Assembly: GCF_902805515.1 (NCBI RefSeq)
Contig: NZ_CADCTE010000198.1
Coordinates: 1-61,882, forward strand
Reading direction: 5' to 3'
DNA: 61,882 bases
From: an uncultured Arthrobacter sp.
Lineage (GTDB): Bacteria > Actinomycetota > Actinomycetes > Actinomycetales > Micrococcaceae
Below the pieces are notes generated by a model. It worked only from the letters and a program-made list of their open reading frames with translations, ran no database searches and was not told where the DNA came from. The translations under genes and the position numbers were made by a program. Below are positions 1 through 8,945 of the stretch, in pieces (within the stretch, counting starts at the first letter, position 1; the number at the start of each line of letters is the position of its first letter).

Positions 1-24
1 GAAGCATTTTAGAAGGAGATCAAC

Positions 25-1605
25 GTGGCCAGCTTCGTTGACCGAGTAGTCCTGCACGTTTCCGGCGGCACAGGCGGCCATGGCTGTGTGTCCGTCAAGC
101 GCGAGAAGTTCAAGCCCCTGGGCGGGCCCGACGGCGGCAACGGCGGCGACGGCGGCGACGTGATCCTGCGTGTCGACCCGCAGACCACCACCCTGCTCGA
201 CTACCACCACGCCCCGCACCGGCACGCCACCAACGGCGGCAACGGCATGGGCGACTGGCGCGGCGGCAAGAACGGCGAGACGCTCATCCTTCCAGTGCCC
301 GACGGCACCGTCGTCAAGGCCAAGGACGGCACAGTGCTGGCCGACCTCGTCGGCGAGGGCGCCGAGTTCGTCGCCGCGGCCGGCGGCCAGGGCGGGCTGG
401 GCAACTCCTCGCTGTCCTCCCAGAAGCGCAAGGCCCCCGGCTTCGCCCTGCTGGGCATCCCCGGCGACGAGCGCGACGTCGTCCTGGAGCTGAAGTCCAT
501 CGCCGACATCGCCCTGGTCGGCTTCCCCTCGGCCGGCAAGTCCAGCCTGATCGCCGCGATGTCAGCCGCCCGGCCCAAGATCGCCGACTACCCGTTCACC
601 ACGCTGGTGCCCAACCTCGGCGTCGTCGAGGCCGGCAACACCCGCTTCACCATCGCCGACGTCCCCGGCCTGATCGAGGGTGCCAGCGAAGGCAAGGGCC
701 TGGGCCACCACTTCCTGCGCCACGTCGAACGCTGCGCCGCCCTGGTGCACGTGCTCGACACCGCGGCCCTCGAGACCGACCGCGACCCGCTGGGCGACCT
801 GGCCGTGATCGAACGCGAACTCGATAAGTACGCCGTCGACATGAGCTTCGCCGGCTCCGACGGGGAGGTCGTTCCCCTCAACGAGCGCCCGCGCCTCGTG
901 GTGCTGAACAAGGTGGACGTGCCCGACGGCCGCGACATGGCCGCCATGGTGCGCCCCGAGCTCGAGGCACGCGGCTACCGCGTGTTCGAGGTCTCCGCCT
1001 CAAGCCACGAGGGCCTGCGCCAGCTCGGCTTCGCCATGGCCGAGATCGTCCAGGGCGCCCGCGACGCCGTGAAGGCCGCCCCGCCGAAGGTCGCGCCGCC
1101 AGTGCTGCGCCCCCGCGCCGTCAACTCCGCCGGGTTCCGCATCCGCAACGAGGAAAAGGACGCCCTGCCCCTGTTCCGCGTGCTGGGTGAGAAGCCCGAG
1201 CGCTGGGTCAAGCAGACCGACTTCACCAACGACGAGGCCGTCGGCTACCTCGCCGACCGCCTGGCGAAGCTCGGCGTCGAAGAGCAGCTGTTCAAGGCCG
1301 GCGCCAAACCGGGCGACACCGTCGTCATCGGCGAGGGCGACGGCGTCGTGTTCGACTGGGAGCCCACCATGATGGGCGGTGCGGAGCTGCTGGCCGGACC
1401 GCGCGGCACCGACCTGCGCCTGGCCGAATACGTCCGCCCCACCCGCGAGCAGAAGCGCGAGGAGTACCAGGAGCGCAAGGACGCCAAGGCCGCCGCGCGC
1501 GCCGAGCTCGAGGCCGACCGCAAGGCAGGCATCTGGACCGAGTCCGTGAACAACAAGGCCAAGCGCACCCCCGCCCCCGCAGACAACGCGGGCGACCAGG
1601 CGTAG
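25..1605 (+). CDS. obg: GTPase ObgE/CgtA
   Basis: Essential ribosome-associated GTPase acting in 50S subunit maturation and stress control. The glycine-rich Obg fold fills about residues 1-158. The G domain follows, with the P-loop [10 protein letters not shown] near residue 165, switch region [10 protein letters not shown] near 212 and NKVD near 295. An OCT-type C-terminal domain spans about 365-445, and a basic, Lys/Arg-rich tail completes the 526 residues, as in long actinobacterial Obg proteins. The GTG start is fixed by an AGAAGGAG ribosome site a few bases upstream. Only 24 bases precede it here; in related genomes rplU-rpmA lie just upstream, so it is probably the third gene of that operon (inference). 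proB follows after 7 bases. Confidence 0.97.
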   Translation: MASFVDRVVLHVSGGTGGHGCVSVKREKFKPLGGPDGGNGGDGGDVILRVDPQTTTLLDYHHAPHRHATNGGNGMGDWRGGKNGETLILPVPDGTVVKAKDGTVLADLVGEGAEFVAAAGGQGGLGNSSLSSQKRKAPGFALLGIPGDERDVVLELKSIADIALVGFPSAGKSSLIAAMSAARPKIADYPFTTLVPNLGVVEAGNTRFTIADVPGLIEGASEGKGLGHHFLRHVERCAALVHVLDTAALETDRDPLGDLAVIERELDKYAVDMSFAGSDGEVVPLNERPRLVVLNKVDVPDGRDMAAMVRPELEARGYRVFEVSASSHEGLRQLGFAMAEIVQGARDAVKAAPPKVAPPVLRPRAVNSAGFRIRNEEKDALPLFRVLGEKPERWVKQTDFTNDEAVGYLADRLAKLGVEEQLFKAGAKPGDTVVIGEGDGVVFDWEPTMMGGAELLAGPRGTDLRLAEYVRPTREQKREEYQERKDAKAAARAELEADRKAGIWTESVNNKAKRTPAPADNAGDQA

Positions 1606-1612
1606 GGACGCG

Positions 1613-2743
1613 ATGGCAGCACACTCACCCCTGACGGACCGCTCCGGGCTGCCCGGCGCCCGGAGGGTCGTCGTCAAGGTGGGGTCGTCCTCGCTGACGT
1701 CCGTCTCGGGCGGGATCTCCACCGAGGCCCTCGTGGGCCTCGTCGACATCCTCGCCGCGCGGCGCCTGGCCGGCACCGAACTGATCCTGGTGTCCTCCGG
1801 GGCGATCGCGGCGGGCCTGGCCCCGCTGGGGCTCGCGCGCCGTCCGGCGCAGCTGTCCTCCCAGCAGGCCGCGGCGAGCGTGGGGCAGGGACTGTTGATG
1901 GCCCGCTACACACAGGCCTTCGGCGCCCACGGCGTGACGGTGAGCCAGGTGCTGCTCACGGCCGATGACCTGATCCGGCGCTCCCACTACGCCAATGCGC
2001 ACCGGGCGATGGAGCGGCTGCTGAACTTCGGCGTCGTGCCGATCGTCAATGAGAACGACACCGTGGCGAGCCATGAGATCCGCTTCGGCGACAATGACCG
2101 CCTCGCGGCGCTGGTGGCCCACCTGGTGAAGGCCGACGCCCTCGTGCTGCTCTCCGACGTCGACGCGCTGTACGACGGCCCGCCGAAGGACGGCGCGCAG
2201 CGCATCCCGGACGTGCACTCGGCGGCCGACCTCGAAGGCGTCACCATCGGGCGCGCCGGCGCAGCCGGCGTCGGCACCGGCGGCATGGCCACCAAGGTGG
2301 AGGCCGCCGGGATCGCGGCAGCCTCGGGCATCCCCGCGCTCGTGACCTCGACGGCGAACGCCGCAGCGGCCCTGAACGGGGCCGACGTCGGCACCTGGTT
2401 CTCCGCCGGAGGCCGCCGCCAGCCCATCCGGCTGCTGTGGCTCGCCCACCTGGCACGCATCCAGGGCACGCTGATCCTCGACGACGGCGCCGTGAAGGCC
2501 GTGGGGGAGCGGCGGCGCTCACTGCTGCCGGCGGGCATCCTCGCCGTGAAGGGGGACTTCGAGCCCGGCGATCCGGTGGAGATGGTCGACACCACCGGCC
2601 GCGCCGTCGCCCGCGGGCTCGTCAACTACAGCTCGGCCGAACTGCCGCCCATGCTGGGGCGCTCCACCCGGGACCTCGCCGAGGAACTCGGGCACGAGTA
2701 TGAACGCTCGGTGGTCCACGTCAACGACCTCGTGGTGCTCTGA
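1613..2743 (+). CDS. proB: Glutamate 5-kinase
   Basis: Catalyses ATP-dependent phosphorylation of glutamate to gamma-glutamyl phosphate, the first step of proline synthesis in the cytoplasm. The amino acid kinase domain begins VVVKVGSSSLT near residue 20, with SSGAIAAG near 61 and VNENDTV near 144. A C-terminal PUA domain lies at about 285-370, giving 376 residues, the usual length for PUA-bearing enzymes. The ATG lies 7 bases after the obg stop behind a modest AGGGACG ribosome site. It feeds ProA, encoded next, although proA appears to have its own promoter. Confidence 0.96.
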   Translation: MAAHSPLTDRSGLPGARRVVVKVGSSSLTSVSGGISTEALVGLVDILAARRLAGTELILVSSGAIAAGLAPLGLARRPAQLSSQQAAASVGQGLLMARYTQAFGAHGVTVSQVLLTADDLIRRSHYANAHRAMERLLNFGVVPIVNENDTVASHEIRFGDNDRLAALVAHLVKADALVLLSDVDALYDGPPKDGAQRIPDVHSAADLEGVTIGRAGAAGVGTGGMATKVEAAGIAAASGIPALVTSTANAAAALNGADVGTWFSAGGRRQPIRLLWLAHLARIQGTLILDDGAVKAVGERRRSLLPAGILAVKGDFEPGDPVEMVDTTGRAVARGLVNYSSAELPPMLGRSTRDLAEELGHEYERSVVHVNDLVVL

Positions 2744-2799
2744 GCCGGACCGCTCCACTGCGGACGCACGGGCGGATCCCGGCACCGGGCGCCTCTCGG

Positions 2800-2812
2800 T
2801 AGACTGTGCTCA
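2800..2812 (+). promoter_or_regulatory. Predicted leaderless promoter of proA
   Basis: TAGACT (2800-2805) is followed by six bases and then ATG. In actinobacteria a TANNNT hexamer at this distance puts the transcription start on the first base of the start codon. No ribosome-binding site precedes this ATG, which fits. No clear -35 element is visible. Confidence 0.6.
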
Positions 2813-4197
2813 TGACCAATCCCCAGACGCTGCAGGGCGGGCACACCCCCGCCGAGCCCGAGGACGCCGCCGTCCAGGCCGCGTCCGGTGAACCGACCAC
2901 CGTGGAACCGGACGTCAGGGAACCGGCCACCGCGGAACCGGACGTTCCACAGGCCGTATACGCCCTGACCGACCGTTCCCGCGCCGCCTCGCGCCTTCTC
3001 GCCTCGGCCACCCGCGCCACCAAGGATCAGGCCCTGCGCGCCGTGGCCGCTGCGCTCACCGAACGCCAGGACGCCGTCCTCGCCGCCAACGTGCTCGACG
3101 TCGAGGCGGGCCGCGCCAACGGCACGTCGGCCTACCTCCTTGACCGGCTCAGCCTCGACCCGCACCGCGTGGCCGGGCTGGCCCGGGCCCTCGAAGAACT
3201 CGCGGCCCTTCCCGATCCGGTGGGGTCGGCGGTGCGCGGGCAGACCCTGCCCAACGGGATCCGGCTGCGGCAGGTGCGGGTGCCCCTCGGTGTGGTCGCC
3301 GCCATCTACGAGGCCCGGCCCAATGTCACGATCGACATCGCCGGCCTGGCCCTGAAGAGCGGCAACGCCGTGATCCTGCGGGGCGGATCCGCCGCGGCGC
3401 ACACAAATGCGGCGCTCGTGGAGATCATCGGCGCGGTGCTCGAGGAGAGCGGACTGCCGGCCGACGCGGTGCTGAGCGTCGACCAGTACGGCCGGGCCGG
3501 GGCGGCCGCCCTGATGGGCGCACGCGGCCGGGTCGACGTCCTGATTCCGCGCGGCGGACGGGACCTGATCCAGACGGTCGTCCGTGAATCCTCGGTGCCG
3601 GTGATCGAGACCGGCGAGGGCAACGTGCACATCTTCCTCGACGAGAGCGCCGACGCCGGGATGGCCACCGACATCCTGCTCAACGCCAAGACCCAGCGGC
3701 CCAGTGTCTGCAACACCGTCGAGACCCTCCTGATCCACAGCGGTGCCGCCGCCGCCCCGGCGGTGCTCGGCCGGCTCGCCGAGGCCGGCGTGCGCCTCCA
3801 CGTCGACGGGCGGGCCCAGGCCCTGCTGCCCGAGGGGACGGCGTCCGAGCCGGCCACCGACGACGACTGGGGCCGGGAGTACATGGCCCTCGACCTCGCC
3901 GTCGGCGTCGTCGATTCGGTGGACGAGGCGCTGGCCCACATCCGCCGCTGGAGCACCGGGCACAGCGAGGCCATCATCACGAACAACCTGGCCAGCTCTG
4001 AGCAGTTCATCGCCGGCGTCGACTCGGCGGCGGTGCTGGTGAACGCCTCGACCCGGTTCGTCGACGGCGGGGAGCTGGGCCTGGGCGCGGAGGTCGGAAT
4101 CTCCACCCAGAAGATGCACGCCCGCGGGCCCATGGGCCTTGCCGAACTGACGACCACGAAGTGGATCATCCAGGGCGAAGGGCAGGTGCGGCAGTGA
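2812..4197 (+). CDS. proA: Glutamate-5-semialdehyde dehydrogenase
   Basis: NADPH-dependent reduction of gamma-glutamyl phosphate to glutamate-5-semialdehyde, the second step of proline synthesis. An aldehyde-dehydrogenase fold is evident, with YEARPNVTID, a GGSAAAHTN segment, and the catalytic cysteine in TQRPSVCNTVE near residue 300. Compared with the usual roughly 420 residues it carries an N-terminal extension of about 40 acidic, proline-rich residues built partly from a 30-base repeat. The ATG at 2812 is preferred over the GTG two codons upstream because it coincides with the predicted transcription start. It follows proB after a 68-base gap, so it can be expressed both by read-through and on its own. 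Confidence 0.95.
   Translation: MTNPQTLQGGHTPAEPEDAAVQAASGEPTTVEPDVREPATAEPDVPQAVYALTDRSRAASRLLASATRATKDQALRAVAAALTERQDAVLAANVLDVEAGRANGTSAYLLDRLSLDPHRVAGLARALEELAALPDPVGSAVRGQTLPNGIRLRQVRVPLGVVAAIYEARPNVTIDIAGLALKSGNAVILRGGSAAAHTNAALVEIIGAVLEESGLPADAVLSVDQYGRAGAAALMGARGRVDVLIPRGGRDLIQTVVRESSVPVIETGEGNVHIFLDESADAGMATDILLNAKTQRPSVCNTVETLLIHSGAAAAPAVLGRLAEAGVRLHVDGRAQALLPEGTASEPATDDDWGREYMALDLAVGVVDSVDEALAHIRRWSTGHSEAIITNNLASSEQFIAGVDSAAVLVNASTRFVDGGELGLGAEVGISTQKMHARGPMGLAELTTTKWIIQGEGQVRQ
2890..2949 (+). repeat. Two 30-base tandem repeats inside proA
   Basis: Two consecutive 30-base units, identical at about 24 positions, encode the acidic segment with repeated EP and EPDV motifs in the ProA N-terminal extension. 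The unit is a multiple of three, so copy-number change would keep the frame. Confidence 0.7.
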
Positions 4198-4228
4198 CGC
4201 GCGTGTACGGCTCCGATCGAGCAGCGCG

Positions 4229-4234
4229 TAATAT
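4229..4234 (+). promoter_or_regulatory. -10 hexamer ahead of the small membrane gene
   Basis: TAATAT stands in an otherwise GC-rich gap after proA and would start transcription near 4241. That leaves a leader of about 60 bases before the next gene. The -35 element is not obvious. Confidence 0.4.
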
Positions 4235-4300
4235 GGTACAGAACCTGCTCGCCGGCCCGGGCGCTCCGGCGGTCCGCCAATACATTTCAAGGGGAACTAC

Positions 4301-4537
4301 ATGCTGAATTTGTACACCGACGCAGCGGTGCTTGCAGGCGAGGTGGCGGTGCACCACGAGCTGCCGCTTCCGGCCCTGGCGTACCCGCTGATCGTCGGGG
4401 GCTTCCTGCTCCTGCTCATGATCGTCACCGTGTCGTTCTCCAACCTCGGCCACCGGCACCAGGCCACGCGGGAGCACCTCGACCCGCACAAGCAGCACCC
4501 CAACAAGCACGACCACGGCGAAGCCACCCGGCGCTAG
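4301..4537 (+). CDS. Small single-pass membrane protein
   Basis: The 78-residue product has one strong hydrophobic segment, about residues 25-48 ([19 protein letters not shown]), and a histidine- and charge-rich tail ending [16 protein letters not shown]. An AAGGGGAAC ribosome site supports the ATG. Small proteins of this kind are commonly found between proA and nadD in Micrococcaceae (from memory of the family). The His-rich tail could bind metal, but nothing shows this. nadD begins 5 bases downstream, so it probably shares a transcript with the NAD/RsfS genes. Confidence 0.8.
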   Translation: MLNLYTDAAVLAGEVAVHHELPLPALAYPLIVGGFLLLLMIVTVSFSNLGHRHQATREHLDPHKQHPNKHDHGEATRR

Positions 4538-4542
4538 TTCCC

Positions 4543-5283
4543 TTGGGCGATTCGACGAACGCCGGCGGGCCGGGCACCGGGGACACCGCACCGCACCGGC
4601 GGCGTGACGGCGGGCCATGGCGGCTCGGTGTCATGGGCGGCACCTTCGACCCGATCCACCACGGGCACCTCGTGGCGGCGAGCGAAGTCGCCGCCGTGTT
4701 CGGCCTGGACGAGGTGGTCTTTGTTCCCACCGGACAGCCGTGGCAGAAGGCCGACACCCGCGTGACGTCGGCGGAGCACCGGTACCTGATGACCGTGATC
4801 GCCACGGCCTCGAACCCGGACTTCACCGTCAGCAGGGTGGACATCGACCGGCCGGGTCCGACCTTCACCATCGACACGCTGCGGGACCTCAAGGCCGCCC
4901 GGCCCGAGGCCGAGCTGTTCTTCATCACCGGGGCGGATGCGATGGCGCAGATCCTCTCCTGGAAGAATGTCGACGAACTGTGGACCCTCGCCCACTTCAT
5001 CGGAGTGACGCGCCCCGGGCACGAGCTCGACGGCGGCGGGCACGATGTGAGCCTGCTTGAGGTCCCGGCCATGGCAATCTCCTCGACCGACTGCCGCCGC
5101 CGGGTCGAATCGGGCAACCCCGTGTGGTACCTGGTGCCGGACGGGGTCGTGCAGTACATCGCCAAGTACGGGCTCTATGCAAGGACCGACGCTCCCGCCG
5201 CGCAGGGGGCCGACGACGGCTCCAAGCCCGGGACGCCGCCCCACGGAGTCAATCCCACAGCGCTTCCGCAGACGACCGGATGA
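4543..5283 (+). CDS. nadD: Nicotinate-nucleotide adenylyltransferase
   Basis: Adenylates nicotinate mononucleotide to deamido-NAD in NAD biosynthesis. The nucleotidyltransferase signature [12 protein letters not shown] and the late ISSTDCRRR motif (the ISSTxxR element) are both present. The start is uncertain. TTG at 4543 gives 246 residues with an unconserved, charged N-terminal stretch of about 30 residues. ATG at 4633 would begin right at GGTFDP and would lose one residue of the preceding strand. The C-terminal 25 residues are low complexity. The next gene starts 7 bases after the stop. Confidence 0.94.
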   Translation: MGDSTNAGGPGTGDTAPHRRRDGGPWRLGVMGGTFDPIHHGHLVAASEVAAVFGLDEVVFVPTGQPWQKADTRVTSAEHRYLMTVIATASNPDFTVSRVDIDRPGPTFTIDTLRDLKAARPEAELFFITGADAMAQILSWKNVDELWTLAHFIGVTRPGHELDGGGHDVSLLEVPAMAISSTDCRRRVESGNPVWYLVPDGVVQYIAKYGLYARTDAPAAQGADDGSKPGTPPHGVNPTALPQTTG

Positions 5284-5290
5284 GAAAGCA

Positions 5291-6634
5291 ATGAGCAAGG
5301 CTAACGACGAGAAGGACCCACGACCCGCCGCTTCCGGCCGCGGGTCTTCCGCTGTATCGGGAACCGGAACCGGGACCACAAGCGGGGGACAGCGGCGGAG
5401 CCGGCGTGCCGCCGACGCGCCGGTCGACGCGGAGGTCCACACCTCCGAGCGGGTGTCCCTGGTGCGGGCGAGGGACCGTGAGGCCCTGCGCACCTACCGT
5501 GCCCTGGCCGAACACTCGGTGCCCGCGGTCACCAGCTCATACGACGCGATGCCCACCCGGCGCCAGCTGCGGCTGCAGCAGCAGGAAGCGCAGGCGGCCC
5601 GGGCGGAGGTTCCCGCCACCGCTCCCGGCGGCACGGTTCCAGGTGACTCCACCCCTGCTGCTTCAACCCCTGCTGCTTCGACCGCCCCCGAGTCGGCCTC
5701 CGCTGCTTCGACTCGCGCCGGCGCCGGCAGCGCCGCGCAGGGATCCGCCGGAGCGGCCCCCTCGGGTGCGCAGACGGCACCGGAGACGGCCGCGCCCCAG
5801 GCAAAAGGCCGCCCCCTGCACCCCGATGGAACCCCCATCGAACGGCGCGTCGCGCAGGTGCCGCTCGAAGGCAGGCGCGACCGCCGCCGCCGCGTGAGCA
5901 CCGAAGCAGACGGCGCGGCCGGGCCGCAGGCAACCGCTGATGACCCCGTCGGTGAGGGAGCCGTTGGAGAGGACCTCAGTGTCGAGCAGGCCCTCGCGGC
6001 CCGCGAGGCCATCGCCGCGCAGGCACGGGACCAGGTCGCCATGATCGAGGCGGCGCAGGGCACCGACCCGTTCGCCGTCGACCCCGCCATCCTGGCGAAG
6101 CAGAAGGCGCTGGCCGAACGCGCCGCCGTCCTCAACAGCCGGGCGCAGAAGATCCAGCAGCTCTCCGAGGAGAACTCCCAGCGGCGTCCGCAGTCGAGCG
6201 ATCCGACCACGGCGCACAACCTCTCAATCGTCGCGCCCCCCGAATACGTCAAGGTTCCAGGGGTAGGCGGCCCGGTCCTGAAGGCCCCGACCACCTCCCA
6301 CGTTCCGGTCGTCCGCCGCCCCCTTCCGTCGAAGCCTTCCGCCCAGCCTGCGGCTCCCGCCCCGGCTCCGGCCTCCGCCGGCAAGGGCCCCGAACGGCGG
6401 TCGCAGGTGCTGGCGCAGGCCGAAACCCTCGCCCGCAACCATGGCCGAACCACCGACGACGGCGCTACCCCCGTGCGTGCCCAGAGCGCCCACGGGCTCG
6501 ACCCCCTCGACGCCATGACCGCGGGCCTGGCCCGGGTCCGGCGGATGAGGTACCTGCAGTTTTCAATACTCGGGTTGGGCGTGCTTGCACTCCTGGCCGG
6601 AATTCTAATGATTGTCAGCGGCTTCGGCGGCTGA
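5291..6634 (+). CDS. Long disordered protein with C-terminal membrane anchor
   Basis: Not assigned to a functional family. From ATG 5291 it is 447 residues, mostly Ala/Pro/Ser/Thr/Gln-rich and probably disordered. A charged, possibly helical part lies near residues 215-305 (EQALAAREAIAAQARDQVAM). A single transmembrane helix at the very C terminus ([20 protein letters not shown]) would make it a tail-anchored protein with a large cytoplasmic part. It lies between nadD and rsfS, a conserved location for such proteins in Micrococcaceae as far as I recall. The frame is also open upstream into nadD, but the ATG just after the nadD stop is the sensible start. Confidence 0.8.
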   Translation: MSKANDEKDPRPAASGRGSSAVSGTGTGTTSGGQRRSRRAADAPVDAEVHTSERVSLVRARDREALRTYRALAEHSVPAVTSSYDAMPTRRQLRLQQQEAQAARAEVPATAPGGTVPGDSTPAASTPAASTAPESASAASTRAGAGSAAQGSAGAAPSGAQTAPETAAPQAKGRPLHPDGTPIERRVAQVPLEGRRDRRRRVSTEADGAAGPQATADDPVGEGAVGEDLSVEQALAAREAIAAQARDQVAMIEAAQGTDPFAVDPAILAKQKALAERAAVLNSRAQKIQQLSEENSQRRPQSSDPTTAHNLSIVAPPEYVKVPGVGGPVLKAPTTSHVPVVRRPLPSKPSAQPAAPAPAPASAGKGPERRSQVLAQAETLARNHGRTTDDGATPVRAQSAHGLDPLDAMTAGLARVRRMRYLQFSILGLGVLALLAGILMIVSGFGG

Positions 6635-6652
6635 CCACACACAAGGAGATCA

Positions 6653-7075
6653 GTGAGCGCTACCGAATCGTCCATCGGGATTGCCCGCACCGCGGCACAC
6701 GCCGCAGTGGACAAGATTGCCCAGGACATTGTTGCCATCGATGTAAGCGAGCGCCTCGCGATCACCGATGTTTTCCTCATCGCCTCGGCGCCGAGCGAAC
6801 GACAGGTCAATGCCATCGTCGACGGCATCGAGGAGGAACTGTCAAAGCAGGGCCTGAAGCCCGTCCGGCGTGAAGGCCGCAGCGAGGGCCGCTGGGTGCT
6901 GCTCGACTACGCCGAGGTGGTCATCCACGTCCAGCACGAGGAAGACCGCGTCTTCTACGCCCTGGAGCGGCTGTGGAACGACTGCCCATCCGTCGACCTG
7001 CAGCTTGAGGGCTCCCTGCAGAGCTCACCGCAGAACCCCGATGCGCCCAGCGCCGTCAGCACCGAAGCGGAGTGA
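6653..7075 (+). CDS. rsfS: Ribosome silencing factor RsfS
   Basis: Binds ribosomal protein L14 and blocks subunit joining when nutrients are short. The 140-residue product shows the family core: VDKIAQDIVAIDVSERLAITDVF, then IASAPSERQVNAI, the GRSEGRWVLLDY segment and VVIHVQHEEDRVFYALERLW. The GTG start follows a strong AAGGAG site. Its stop overlaps the next start as GTGA, so the phosphatase downstream is translationally coupled. Confidence 0.95.
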   Translation: MSATESSIGIARTAAHAAVDKIAQDIVAIDVSERLAITDVFLIASAPSERQVNAIVDGIEEELSKQGLKPVRREGRSEGRWVLLDYAEVVIHVQHEEDRVFYALERLWNDCPSVDLQLEGSLQSSPQNPDAPSAVSTEAE

Positions 7076-7752
7076 CGGGACACCGGCACAATGACCCTGC
7101 CGCCCGCAGGGTGATCTTCTGGCGGCATGGGAGAACGGCCTGGAACCACGGCGGAATGTTTCAGGGCCAGGAAGATATTCCGCTCGATGCGACCGGCCGG
7201 CGCCAGGCCTCCCGGGCCGCCGGGCTGCTCGCCCAGCGCCACCCGGCGCGCATCGTGTCCTCCGACCTCAGCCGGGCCGCCGACACCGCCCACGCCCTGG
7301 CCGCCATCACCGGGCTTAAGGTGCGGCTGGACAAGCGCTTCCGGGAGACGGCCGCCGGTGCGTGGCAGGGGCTCACCTTCGCCGAAATCGATGAGCGGTT
7401 CCCCGAGGACAACGCCGCCTGGCGCGGGGGAGACCCCTTGGTCCGCGCCGGCGGTGCGGAGAACCGCGAGGAGGTCGGCCGCCGGATGAGCGAGGCCACC
7501 CTCGAAGCGGTGGAGGACCTCACCGCCGGACAGACCCTCGTGGTGGTCAGTCACGGAGGCGCGATCCGCGCCGGACTGGCCGCCCTGATGGGGCTGCCCT
7601 CAACCACCTGGGGTGCGCTGGCCGGAGTATCCAACTGCCACTGGTCGCTTCTGGACGAGCAGGTCCGCACCCCGGAGGCGCTCTTTTCGTGGCAGCTGCG
7701 GGAGCACAATGTGGGTCTCGGGTCCTTCCCGGCGGAGCCGATCGAGGGCTAG
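7072..7752 (+). CDS. Histidine phosphatase family protein
   Basis: Phosphoglycerate-mutase-like phosphatase. The catalytic FWRHGRTAWN motif lies near residue 16 and the second histidine in VVVSHGGAIRAG near 160, in 226 residues. It overlaps rsfS by four bases (GTGA). Genes of this family regularly follow rsfS in Actinobacteria, but the substrate cannot be read from sequence; small sugar phosphates are typical. Confidence 0.9.
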   Translation: MTGHRHNDPAARRVIFWRHGRTAWNHGGMFQGQEDIPLDATGRRQASRAAGLLAQRHPARIVSSDLSRAADTAHALAAITGLKVRLDKRFRETAAGAWQGLTFAEIDERFPEDNAAWRGGDPLVRAGGAENREEVGRRMSEATLEAVEDLTAGQTLVVVSHGGAIRAGLAALMGLPSTTWGALAGVSNCHWSLLDEQVRTPEALFSWQLREHNVGLGSFPAEPIEG

Positions 7753-7774
7753 CGGGGGCAAGTTCCGGCCGATT

Positions 7775-7802
7775 TTGCAGGAGCGGAAAACTTTACTAAA
7801 CT
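7775..7802 (+). promoter_or_regulatory. Promoter of tRNA-Ala
   Basis: TTGCAG (7775-7780) and TAAACT (7797-7802) are separated by 16 bases and lie about 45 bases before the tRNA, in an AT-rich patch after the phosphatase stop. Confidence 0.5.
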
Positions 7803-7846
7803 AAACGAGTTGCTTCAGCCGGTTAGCCGGAGGGAAACAACGGATT

Positions 7847-7922
7847 GGGGCTGTGGCGCAGCTGGTAGCGCACCTGCATGGCATGCAGGGGGTCAGGGGT
7901 TCGAGTCCCCTCAGCTCCACCA
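7847..7922 (+). tRNA. tRNA-Ala (anticodon GGC)
   Basis: The acceptor stem GGGGCTG pairs with CAGCTCC at the 3' side, followed by discriminator A and an encoded CCA. The anticodon stem CCTGC/GCAGG encloses loop ATGGCAT, giving anticodon GGC, which reads GCC alanine codons. The T arm AGGGG-TTCGAGT-CCCCT is complete. A strong terminator follows at once. Confidence 0.97.
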
Positions 7923-7926
7923 ATCC

Positions 7927-7971
7927 GCCGCCAGGTTTTGGGAAATACTCCCGGAACCTGGCGGCTTTTTT
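7927..7971 (+). terminator. Rho-independent terminator after tRNA-Ala
   Basis: A perfect 11-bp stem (GCCGCCAGGTT with AACCTGGCGGC) closes a 17-base loop and is followed by six T residues. Confidence 0.92.
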
Positions 7972-8074
7972 GTGCCGTGTTTTCTGCTCCCGGGCGGCGC
8001 CCGCCGCGGACCGGAATCTGCAACAGTTCAGGAACGATTCCGGAGGCCCCACGCACGGATGCGCCGCCGGGCCT

Positions 8075-8112
8075 CACAATGGACCGATCGACGCACAATG
8101 GATCGATCAGCG
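8075..8112 (+). repeat. Tandem 19-base repeats upstream of lipoprotein gene
   Basis: Two adjacent 19-base units (8075-8093 and 8094-8112), alike at 16 positions, each begin CACAATGGA and contain a palindromic CGATCG or GATCGATC core. They end 18 bases before the start codon, a place where a regulator could bind. Confidence 0.6.
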
Positions 8113-8130
8113 GCCGTCCGGGAGGTCCGA

Positions 8131-8895
8131 ATGAACAAGAGGCGCACATCCGTCCTGTCCCTCGGCGGGGTCCTCGGCGTCGCCGTCCTGCTCGGCGCCT
8201 GCGCTCCGGCCGCGTCGGAGCCGGTCTCCGGACCTGCGCCGTCGGCTGCAAGCAGCGCCCCGGCGTCCTCTACGCCAGGCTCCACACCACCAAGTTCCAC
8301 GGCACCCACCAGCACCGCCCCCGCCGAGACCGCTCCGCCGACCGACCCGCCCACGGCGCCGGGCTGGAACACCTACACGACCCTCGACGGCGCACTCGCC
8401 TTCGACTATCCCGAAAACTGGACGGTCCGCCCCTCGGAGGGGGCCCCGCCCGGCGGGGTCGCCATCGAGGTGGTCAGCGACACCGGAAAGCCGATCGCGA
8501 ACCTCCGCACCAATCTCGTCACCGGCGCCGAGTGCGCCCAGAAGAGCCGCTACGGGGTGATCGAGTCGCGGCCGCTGCCCGCCCTGGCCCAAGCCGGCAG
8601 CACCCCCCGCTTCGTCTTCGAAATCCGCAGCGACCCAATGCAGCCCGACCCGCAGAAGGGATTCAGCGGAGCCTATGGCATCACCTCGGCACCGGAGCCG
8701 GAGGGTCCGACGGCGTGCCCCATCGCGCACTTCTTCACCTGGCCTCCCAGCGGCGCGGCCTTTGGGGGCATCTACGACCCCTTCGACACCACGCACGGCA
8801 ACCCGCCGCACGCCGATACGCCGCAGGTGTACGCCGAGACGGAGGAGTTCGGGAAGATCCGCACCATGATCACTTCGCTGCGGCCCGCGGGGTAG
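8131..8895 (+). CDS. Secreted lipoprotein, unknown function
   Basis: The 254-residue precursor has a basic start MNKRRTS, a hydrophobic core and lipobox LLGAC, so the mature protein should be lipid-anchored on the outside of the membrane at Cys 25. A Ser/Pro/Thr/Ala-rich linker to about residue 80 precedes a globular part that begins WNTYTTLDGALAFDYPENWTV, a pattern common in PsbP/YxeF-like lipoprotein domains. The ATG is chosen because GGGAGG lies just upstream, although the frame is open earlier. No enzyme motif is seen. Confidence 0.8.
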   Translation: MNKRRTSVLSLGGVLGVAVLLGACAPAASEPVSGPAPSAASSAPASSTPGSTPPSSTAPTSTAPAETAPPTDPPTAPGWNTYTTLDGALAFDYPENWTVRPSEGAPPGGVAIEVVSDTGKPIANLRTNLVTGAECAQKSRYGVIESRPLPALAQAGSTPRFVFEIRSDPMQPDPQKGFSGAYGITSAPEPEGPTACPIAHFFTWPPSGAAFGGIYDPFDTTHGNPPHADTPQVYAETEEFGKIRTMITSLRPAG

Positions 8896-8945
8896 GCCGC
8901 CACCAGGCACCGCGTCCCGCCGTGGGCTACCGGCGGGGGCTGCGG

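Noticed and set aside
7847-8130. Integration (att) site at tRNA-Ala
   Set aside because: I did not see a second copy of the tRNA 3' end downstream, and there is no integrase.
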